Assembly: GCA_002308255.1 (NCBI GenBank)
Contig: DBVZ01000130.1
Location: 7,111 to 15,483, forward strand
DNA: 8,373 nucleotides
From: Lachnospiraceae bacterium UBA1251
GTDB taxonomy: Bacteria > Bacillota > Clostridia > Lachnospirales > Lachnospiraceae
Direction of reading: 5' to 3'
The notes beneath the pieces were generated by a model. That model worked only from the letters and a program-made list of their open reading frames with translations, did no database searches and had not been told where the DNA came from. This document shows positions 1-5,750 of the stretch, piece after piece. The translations under genes were made by a program, and so were the position numbers. Within the stretch, counting starts at the first letter, position 1; each line of letters opens with the position of its first letter.

Positions 1-734
1 GACTCGGCGGCATTCAGCCGAGCCAGTCGGATTATTTCCAGGCAACAAGGGGCGGCGGACACGGCGATTATCATATGATCGTGCTGGCACCCGCATCCGT
101 GCAGGAAATGGCGCAGCTTACGATCCGCGGTTTCGAACTTGCGGATGAGTACCGCATGACGGCCATGATCCTTGCTGACGGAACGATCGGTCAGATGATG
201 GAGCCGGTCTCGTTCGACTTCGAGCTCAAAGAACAGCCGGAAAAGCCGTGGGCTACGACGGGAACGAAAATGGCCCGTCCGCACAATATCGTGAACTCCC
301 TGTATCTGAAACCGGAAGTTCTGGAAGAAAAGAATATTGAACGTTATGAAAAATACGCGAAGATCTGCGAAAAAGAAGCGATCGCGGAAGAGTATCTGAC
401 AGACGATGCGGAAATCGTCATCGCTGCTTTCGGCATCGCTGCACGTGTGGCGAAGAACGCCGTCAATGCAGCCCGCGCGGAAGGCATTAAGGCAGGGCTT
501 ATCCGTCCCGTTACGCTGTGGCCTTTCCCGGCCGCGAATTTCGCGAAGGCTGCGGAACACGCGAAAGAGATCATCAGCGTGGAACTCTCCATGGGCCAGA
601 TGATCGAGGACGTGAAACTCGCCACGGAATGCAAAGTGCCGGTCTCGCTGTGCAGGCGCGTCGGCGGCATGATCCCGTCTCCGGAAGAAGTCTTCCAGGC
701 GATCCGGAAAGCGGCAGAAAGGGCAGGTGAATGA
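1..734 (+). CDS. vorB: 2-oxoacid:ferredoxin oxidoreductase alpha subunit (VorB/KorA type), 5' partial
   Basis: This is the C-terminal 243 residues of the alpha subunit of a CoA-dependent 2-oxoacid:ferredoxin oxidoreductase. Such complexes oxidise a 2-oxoacid to acyl-CoA and CO2 and reduce ferredoxin in the cytoplasm. The frame is open from base 3, well before the first ATG at 75, so the gene begins outside the window. Family features seen: SQSDYFQATRGGGHGDY followed by VLAPASVQEM near the window start, which is the pyrimidine-binding-domain region typical of VorB and KorA, then AFGIAARVAKNAV and LIRPVTLWPFP (about nt 498-527) in the C-terminal transketolase-like domain, and VELSMGQMIEDV. The stop (732-734) overlaps the beta-subunit start as ATGA. 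The true substrate (branched-chain 2-oxoacid or 2-oxoglutarate) cannot be told from this part. The symbol follows the usual clostridial naming. Confidence 0.92.
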   Translation, partial: LGGIQPSQSDYFQATRGGGHGDYHMIVLAPASVQEMAQLTIRGFELADEYRMTAMILADGTIGQMMEPVSFDFELKEQPEKPWATTGTKMARPHNIVNSLYLKPEVLEEKNIERYEKYAKICEKEAIAEEYLTDDAEIVIAAFGIAARVAKNAVNAARAEGIKAGLIRPVTLWPFPAANFAKAAEHAKEIISVELSMGQMIEDVKLATECKVPVSLCRRVGGMIPSPEEVFQAIRKAAERAGE

Positions 735-739
735 ATATG
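725..739 (+). promoter_or_regulatory. Ribosome binding site leaving two possible beta-subunit starts
   Basis: AGGTGA at 725-730 directly abuts ATG 731, which is too close for it to serve that start, but lies 6 nt before the in-frame ATG at 737. The ATG at 731 would have to rely on the weaker AAAGGG at 718-723 (7 nt spacing). Spacing favours Met3 as the real first residue; the ATGA overlap favours coupling to the alpha stop. The product differs by only two residues. Confidence 0.5.
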
Positions 740-1507
740 GTAGTATTTGACAGACCGCATGCTTTAATCGATGTCCCGTTTCATTATTGCCCGGGATGTA
801 CGCACGGAATCGTTCACAGACTCGTCGCGGAAGCGATCGACGAACTCGGGATCGAGGGAAAAACGGTCGGTATCGCGCCGGTCGGCTGTTCCGTAATGGC
901 ATATGATTATTTTAACTGCGATATGATCGAAGCGGCGCACGGGCGCGCTCCGGCAGTCGCGACCGGTGTGAAACGCTCGGATCCGGAGAATCTCATTGTG
1001 TTCACCTATCAGGGCGACGGCGACCTCGCGTCGATCGGCACGGCGGAGACCGTCCATGCCGCTGCGAGAAATGAGAATATCACGATCATTTTCATCAATA
1101 ACGCGATCTATGGTATGACCGGAGGCCAGATGGCGCCGACTTCCCTCCCGGGACAGGTCACACAGACCTCTCCGTACGGGCGCGACGTCAATCTGTGCGG
1201 TTATCCGGTCAAGGTCTGCGAGATGCTCTCCATGCTCGACGGTCCGGAATACCTCGAAAGAGTAGCCGTCAACAGCGTGAAGCATGTGAAGGCTGCGAAA
1301 AAGGCAATCAGAAAAGCATTCCAGAATCAGGTCGAGGGAAAAGGATTCTCGCTTGTTGAAGTGATTTCTTCCTGCCCGACCAACTGGGGCATGACACCCG
1401 CGAAAGCACTGGAATGGGTAGAGGAAAAGATGATCCCGTATTATCCGCTCGGTGTCTATAAGGACCGGAGCGCGGGCATTATTCCGGGTGCAAAGGAGGA
1501 AGCGTAA
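731..1507 (+). CDS. 2-oxoacid:ferredoxin oxidoreductase beta subunit, thiamine diphosphate-binding
   Basis: This 258-residue protein is the catalytic ThDP-binding beta subunit that pairs with the preceding alpha subunit. The ThDP/Mg motif is visible as GDGD (residues 95-98) running to the INN pair (residues 122-124) and IYGMTGGQ. Four cysteines fit the pattern that ligates the proximal [4Fe-4S] cluster in this family: CPGC (Cys20, Cys23), Cys53 in PVGCSVM, and Cys215 in SSCPTNWGM; the assignment is by motif position, not structure. The length is normal for KorB/VorA-type subunits. Two starts are possible, ATG 731 (overlapping the alpha stop) or ATG 737; the latter has AGGTGA at 725-730 at 6 nt spacing. 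Gene symbols for this subunit differ between organisms, so none is given. Confidence 0.95.
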   Translation: MNMVVFDRPHALIDVPFHYCPGCTHGIVHRLVAEAIDELGIEGKTVGIAPVGCSVMAYDYFNCDMIEAAHGRAPAVATGVKRSDPENLIVFTYQGDGDLASIGTAETVHAAARNENITIIFINNAIYGMTGGQMAPTSLPGQVTQTSPYGRDVNLCGYPVKVCEMLSMLDGPEYLERVAVNSVKHVKAAKKAIRKAFQNQVEGKGFSLVEVISSCPTNWGMTPAKALEWVEEKMIPYYPLGVYKDRSAGIIPGAKEEA

Positions 1508-2040
1508 TGACCAGAGAATACTTATTCGCGGGCTTCGGCGGACAGGGCCTTCTGTTCTCCGGAAAAGTCCTGGCTTATAAAGGCCTTATCGAGGACAAGA
1601 ACGTCAGCTGGCTTCCGTCCTACGGACCGGAGATGAGAGGCGGCACGGCGAACTGCTCCGTCATTATCTCGGATGAACCGGTCGGTGCTCCGATCATTTC
1701 CAATCCGGACGTCCTTGTGGCGATGAACCTTCCGTCTCTCGATAAATATGAACCGCTTGTGAAAGCAGGCGGCACCATCCTTGTCGACAGTTCCCTGATC
1801 GAAAGAAAAGTGGAACGTGATGACGTCAGTGTTTATTATATTCCGGCGACAAAGCTCGCAAGCGAGAACGGTGCCCCGACACTGGCCAATATGATCCTTG
1901 TCGGGAAGCTGCTGGAAGTGTTCGGCGAATACGATGCGGAGCGTGTGCGTACCGCTCTCGGAAAATGCGTTTCCGCCAGACACGCGGATCTCCTGGAACT
2001 CAATCTCAAGGCGATGGAATCCGGACGAGATTACGAATAA
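1507..2040 (+). CDS. 2-oxoacid:ferredoxin oxidoreductase gamma subunit
   Basis: This 177-residue protein is the gamma subunit of the 2-oxoacid:ferredoxin oxidoreductase, the domain thought to help bind CoA. The family signature GFGGQG is at residues 9-14, [15 protein letters not shown] at 38-52, and [14 protein letters not shown] at 127-140, all at usual positions for the family. Its ATG shares one base with the beta-subunit TAA (1505-1507), and a near-ideal SD, AAAGGAGG, lies at 1492-1499, 7 nt before the start. It is the last gene of the operon and is followed by a terminator hairpin. No ferredoxin-like delta subunit is visible in the window; in clostridial operons of this type it is usually encoded upstream of the alpha gene, which would be outside the window. 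Confidence 0.95.
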   Translation: MTREYLFAGFGGQGLLFSGKVLAYKGLIEDKNVSWLPSYGPEMRGGTANCSVIISDEPVGAPIISNPDVLVAMNLPSLDKYEPLVKAGGTILVDSSLIERKVERDDVSVYYIPATKLASENGAPTLANMILVGKLLEVFGEYDAERVRTALGKCVSARHADLLELNLKAMESGRDYE

Positions 2041-2064
2041 CGTTCCCCTCCGAAAGGGAAAACG

Positions 2065-2102
2065 AAGCCCCTGCCTCATTGCATGGCAGGGGCTTTTGCG
2101 TT
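2065..2102 (+). terminator. Rho-independent terminator of the oxidoreductase operon
   Basis: A perfect 11-bp inverted repeat, AAGCCCCTGCC (2065-2075) and GGCAGGGGCTT (2085-2095), encloses a 9-nt loop and starts 24 nt after the gamma-subunit stop. The following T run is short and interrupted (TTTTGCGTT, counting from 2094), so termination may be incomplete. The outer AACG (2061-2064) could also pair with CGTT (2099-2102) across a small bulge. Confidence 0.85.
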
Positions 2103-2107
2103 ATAAT
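2079..2107 (+). promoter_or_regulatory. Likely sigma-A promoter for the DUF5717-DUF5716-purB genes
   Basis: A perfect -10 hexamer TATAAT lies at 2102-2107. Seventeen bases upstream is TTGCAT (2079-2084), a weak -35 that keeps the TTG of the consensus TTGACA. The -35 lies in the loop of the terminator hairpin and the spacer contains its 3' arm. Transcription would begin near 2114, leaving a leader of about 76 nt before the TTG start. The -10 and spacing are strong, the -35 is poor; transcript mapping is absent. Confidence 0.65.
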
Positions 2108-2155
2108 GAAAGTTGGTTTTTAAGACGGGAACAACGGAACCGGACATTGAACATA

Positions 2156-2192
2156 ACACGAATGACCGTGTAGGAGTGGGGAGAACGCATTG
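2156..2192 (+). promoter_or_regulatory. Leader hairpin, SD and TTG start codon of the 1186-residue gene
   Basis: GGGGAG at 2178-2183 lies 6 nt before the TTG at 2190; a second SD-like AGGAG is at 2172-2176. No other plausible start exists nearby: the next in-frame methionine is residue 348, inside the helical region and after both N-terminal beta domains, so TTG is well supported. A small hairpin, ACACG (2156-2160) with CGTGT (2167-2171), sits directly upstream of the first SD. Whether the hairpin matters is unknown. Confidence 0.7.
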
Positions 2193-5100
2193 GTCAAATC
2201 GATTGAACAGCTGCTCAGCGGCCGGTATGAATACAGCGTGACGCCTCCCGATGTGTCGCCCGGAAGGATCGACGTGACGGCGGAAGAGGGAAAGGACCAC
2301 AGGGGATCTTTTGCCGTCACAAGCGGGGACGGACAGCGTCTCCGTGGGCACGGACATGTGACGAATGCGAGGATCGTACTGAGTCATGACCGCTTTACCG
2401 GAAAGGAATTCCGGGTCGGATTCGGGGTCGATACAAAGGGGCTGAAACCGGGGGATACCGTGGAAGGGGAGATCATTCTTTCTCTGAACGCGGGGGAGAT
2501 TCATGTCCCGGTGACTCTGCGCGTCGGCGGCGGGGAACCGGTGTCCGGTGCCGGGCTGATCCGCTCTCTGAATGATTTCGCCGCGCTGGCAAGAATCGAC
2601 GTGCGCGAAGCATACCGGATCTTTGCCGACGGAAGCCTTCTTCCCGTGGTGCGCGCTCAAAAAGAGCCTGTATATGCGCTGTACCGCGCCCTGTCTGCCG
2701 ATCCGGTCACTTACCAGAGACTGGAGGAATTTCTTGTCTCGTCCGGCGTCAAAGAAGCCGTCCGTTTTACCGCTGACAAGAACAGCGAGTATTTTGAACA
2801 TCTCACGGAATCCGCGCAGGGAGTTCTCCGCATCACCAAAAATACATGGGGAAATGTTTCTCTCTCCGTATCGGCGGATGAGAAATATATCGCCCTGTCG
2901 CAAAGACACTACGTCGAAGACGATTTTGTGGGCAACACGCTGGATATCACTTACGTGATCCTCTACGAGGAGCTGGGCGAAGGCATTCAGCGGGGAACGA
3001 TCCGGATCGATTCGGACACCGATCGTCTTACGCTTCATATCACGGCTTCCCGCTACACTTCCGTGCACTCGGAAGAACGGGTCCTCCGAAAAAAGGCAGT
3101 GGCGGGGATCAGCCATGATGCCATCGATTTCTGCCTGAAAAAAACAGACGGCACGACTTTTGCGAAGCGGTGCATCCCCAGAATCGCTCTTCTGCGGCGC
3201 TATTCCGGAGAGAACCTGGGACTTGATCTCATGGAAGCCGCCGTCTATTATCTTGTCGGTGCGGGCAAAGCTGCCGCATCCATCCTGAGAAAATGGGAAC
3301 AGCATGATTTCGGCGAAGAAGCCGCCTCTTTTGAAGCGGCCTACCTCTTTATGTCTTCCGAACTCGGCCTCGGCAATATTACGAAAGAAGATCTGAAGCC
3401 GGAGCTGGAGACCTTGTTTGCGGAGGATGAGGACAGTCTGCTGATCCTCGTGCTGCTGACGAGAATTGATCCGCAGCTGGCGGCAAGGCCCGGACGGATC
3501 CTGACGGCGATGGGGAGAATGTACCGCGCCGGCAGCCGGTCCCCCTATCTGTTTATGGAGGCGGCTCTGACCCTGCTTGGCAATGAGAGGCTTATGAACG
3601 CGCTGACTCCGTTTGCGGAGGAGATCCTTCTGTTTGCCGTAAGGCACGGGGTGATGGACCGTGACCTTGCTCTCCGGACGGCGGTGCTGTCGGCGAACGA
3701 GAAGACATTTTCTCCGATCCTTTACCGCATTCTCAGTGAATCCTACAAGATGTTCCCTCTTGACGAGATTCTGGAGGCTCTGTGCAGACTGATCATCAAG
3801 GGAAACCCGAGAAGAGAGATCTATCACGAGTGGTATGCGCGCGCCATAGAAAGAGACATCCGGATCACCCGTCTGTTCGAGTATTATATCGAAACACTGC
3901 CGGAAAACAGCAGGAAACCCTATCCGCTCAAGGTGCGGCGGTACTTTACGATGAACAATACGCTCGGATCCGGGAAGAAAGCGATGCTTTTTGCCAATAT
4001 CATCCGGAATAAGGCGTATGACCCGGAGACGTTCTCCGATTATTCGGACCAGATGTCGGAGTTTGCCCGGGAAATGATTCTGAAGGGAGGAATGAATGAA
4101 GACTTTGCAGTCGTCTATACCGAATTCCTTCCCACGCTTCCGACAAAAGAAATGGCGGAGGCGATGGCATCCGTCATGTTCCGGCACGCGCTTGTAACGG
4201 ATGATCCCAGAGCAAGAGAAGTGATCGTCCTGCACGGAGCCCTCCGGGAAGAGGAGAGTTACCCCGTCTACAGGGGACGCGCTTATGTGGATCTGTATAC
4301 GGACGACGCCGTGATCCTGTTCAGGGACGAATCCGGGCGCCGCTATCGGAGCGGAGTCCAGTACGCGCTCACCAAGCTGATCGATTACAATACTTATATT
4401 CCGATCTGCCGCAGGTTCGGCGTGAGAGAACCCGGCCTGATCCTTCATCTTTGCACGAGAAACGCGGATCCCGGAAGGGGAGATGAGGGTACGCTCCTTG
4501 AGTTTATGTATGCGGCGTTTTCGGATGAATTCACCGGAGAATACCGGTCGGAAACGGGCGGAAAGCTTCTTGAGTTTTTTGCCGCGCACAGGGAGAGCGA
4601 TTATATCGATCTTTTCCTTGCTAGGCTTCGCCCCGACCGGATCGCGCCGTCCCATCATGCGCTCCTCATAGAAGTAATGGCTCTCCGGGGCATGGACCGC
4701 GAAGCATTTGAGGTCGCCTGCCGTTACGGCTATGAAGACCTGGAGGAAGGGCTTCTCGGGCGTCTGGCCGGAAGGATGATAGAGAAAAAAGATTACGAAT
4801 ACGATGAGGAACTGGTCCTTATGGCTGCGGAAGCATTCCGGAGAGGCGTGCGGGACCAGCGCATTCTGATCTATCTGTGCGCGTTCTTCGAGGGGGCGCT
4901 GAAAGAAATGTGCGCTGTCCGGACAGCAGCCGCGGAAAAAGATATCACGACCCGTGTGATCGATGAGAAAATACTGCAGTACGCGATGCTGACAAGGACT
5001 TCCGTCCCGGAAGGCGCGGAGATCATCCGGAAAAACACTTCGACGGGAATTCACGAAAGGGTTCTGGAAGCGTATATTCATTTCGAGGCACAGCGGAGTT

Positions 5101-5750
5101 TTATGGAAAATCTTCCGCTTGACGAAAGGATCGCCGAGAGGATCGAAGCGGCCTATGACAGCGGCAGAAAAGGACAGGAAATCTGCTATCTTTCTTTGCT
5201 GCGGGCATATGCGGGCCGGACTGTGCTGACGGATGAAGAGAAAGAGCGCGGGGAGAAAATCTTCAAAGAATCGGTTGATGCCGGCTTCCTGTTCTCCTTC
5301 TATTCCAAACTCCCGGTGAGCCTTCGTCAGAAGTATCTGATGGATGACAAGATGATCATCGAGTGCCGCGCTCTGCCGGGGGATAAGGTCATGATCCGGT
5401 GCCTCGGGAGTGACGGACAGATGGCTTCGGAGCTTCCGATGAGGAGGATGACGGGCGGCATCTTTGCCCGTGCATTTACCATGTTCGCGGGAGAGATCCT
5501 GCGGTACAGGATCGTGATCCGCCGCGGCGGAGAAACGATTGAAAGACCGGAAGAAGCCTGTGTCATGACCACAACGGATCAGAACGGGAAAAGCCGGTAT
5601 CAGAGGATCAACAGGATGATCGCCGAAAAGAAGATGGGGAATTATGATGCCTTCCGCGAGACGGAGCGGAAGTACGCGATGGCTGTTCACGCGGTCAGGG
5701 AACTGTTCCCGATCCGTCCGGCGGAAATCGATGAGGAGAAACAGACATGA
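2190..5750 (+). CDS. Large Ig-like plus alpha-solenoid protein of unknown function (DUF5717-like)
   Basis: This 1186-residue protein has no known function. No signal peptide or membrane segment is visible, so it is probably cytoplasmic. Residues 26-112 form a beta domain: GSFAV, then DRFTGKEFRVGFGVD, GLKPGDTVEGEI and AGEIHVPVTL, an Ig-like strand pattern. Residues 208-287 repeat it (GVLRITKNTWG, DDFVGNTLDITYVI, GIQRGTIRI, TLHITA). Residues about 300-1045 are almost all helical, resembling an irregular alpha-solenoid or TPR-like array, interrupted near 685-735 by a beta-rich stretch (AYVDLYTDDAVILFRD). Residues about 1052-1130 form a C-terminal beta domain containing GGIFARAFTMFAGEILRYRI, followed by a final helix. 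No catalytic motif is apparent. Domain layout and neighbour match what I remember of DUF5717; the name is from memory. The stop overlaps the next start (ATGA), so it likely works with the Hsp70-like partner, perhaps as a scaffold. Confidence 0.88.
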   Translation: MVKSIEQLLSGRYEYSVTPPDVSPGRIDVTAEEGKDHRGSFAVTSGDGQRLRGHGHVTNARIVLSHDRFTGKEFRVGFGVDTKGLKPGDTVEGEIILSLNAGEIHVPVTLRVGGGEPVSGAGLIRSLNDFAALARIDVREAYRIFADGSLLPVVRAQKEPVYALYRALSADPVTYQRLEEFLVSSGVKEAVRFTADKNSEYFEHLTESAQGVLRITKNTWGNVSLSVSADEKYIALSQRHYVEDDFVGNTLDITYVILYEELGEGIQRGTIRIDSDTDRLTLHITASRYTSVHSEERVLRKKAVAGISHDAIDFCLKKTDGTTFAKRCIPRIALLRRYSGENLGLDLMEAAVYYLVGAGKAAASILRKWEQHDFGEEAASFEAAYLFMSSELGLGNITKEDLKPELETLFAEDEDSLLILVLLTRIDPQLAARPGRILTAMGRMYRAGSRSPYLFMEAALTLLGNERLMNALTPFAEEILLFAVRHGVMDRDLALRTAVLSANEKTFSPILYRILSESYKMFPLDEILEALCRLIIKGNPRREIYHEWYARAIERDIRITRLFEYYIETLPENSRKPYPLKVRRYFTMNNTLGSGKKAMLFANIIRNKAYDPETFSDYSDQMSEFAREMILKGGMNEDFAVVYTEFLPTLPTKEMAEAMASVMFRHALVTDDPRAREVIVLHGALREEESYPVYRGRAYVDLYTDDAVILFRDESGRRYRSGVQYALTKLIDYNTYIPICRRFGVREPGLILHLCTRNADPGRGDEGTLLEFMYAAFSDEFTGEYRSETGGKLLEFFAAHRESDYIDLFLARLRPDRIAPSHHALLIEVMALRGMDREAFEVACRYGYEDLEEGLLGRLAGRMIEKKDYEYDEELVLMAAEAFRRGVRDQRILIYLCAFFEGALKEMCAVRTAAAEKDITTRVIDEKILQYAMLTRTSVPEGAEIIRKNTSTGIHERVLEAYIHFEAQRSFMENLPLDERIAERIEAAYDSGRKGQEICYLSLLRAYAGRTVLTDEEKERGEKIFKESVDAGFLFSFYSKLPVSLRQKYLMDDKMIIECRALPGDKVMIRCLGSDGQMASELPMRRMTGGIFARAFTMFAGEILRYRIVIRRGGETIERPEEACVMTTTDQNGKSRYQRINRMIAEKKMGNYDAFRETERKYAMAVHAVRELFPIRPAEIDEEKQT

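Noticed and set aside
3..22. Inverted repeat CTCGGC/GCCGAG at the window start
   Set aside because: It lies inside the alpha-subunit coding sequence with no T tract, and 6 bp is within chance for GC-rich coding DNA.
75..77. ATG 75 as the start of the first gene
   Set aside because: The frame is open to the window edge and upstream codons encode conserved family sequence (SQSDYFQATRGGGHGDY), so this is an internal methionine.
764..2079. Antisense open frames opposite the oxidoreductase beta and gamma genes
   Set aside because: Both mirror well-recognised subunits in codon register and lack independent coding evidence.
2162..2173. Three-codon upstream reading frame (Met-Thr-Val-stop) in the leader
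   Set aside because: It lacks its own SD and sits inside the small hairpin; a frame this short is expected by chance.
2076..5690. Antisense open frame of 1204 codons opposite the large gene
   Set aside because: It is in exact codon register with the sense gene and is explained by missing TTA, CTA and TCA codons. Its product is rich in His, Arg, Phe and Pro with no recognisable domain, it has no clear SD, and the sense protein shows real domains and operon coupling.
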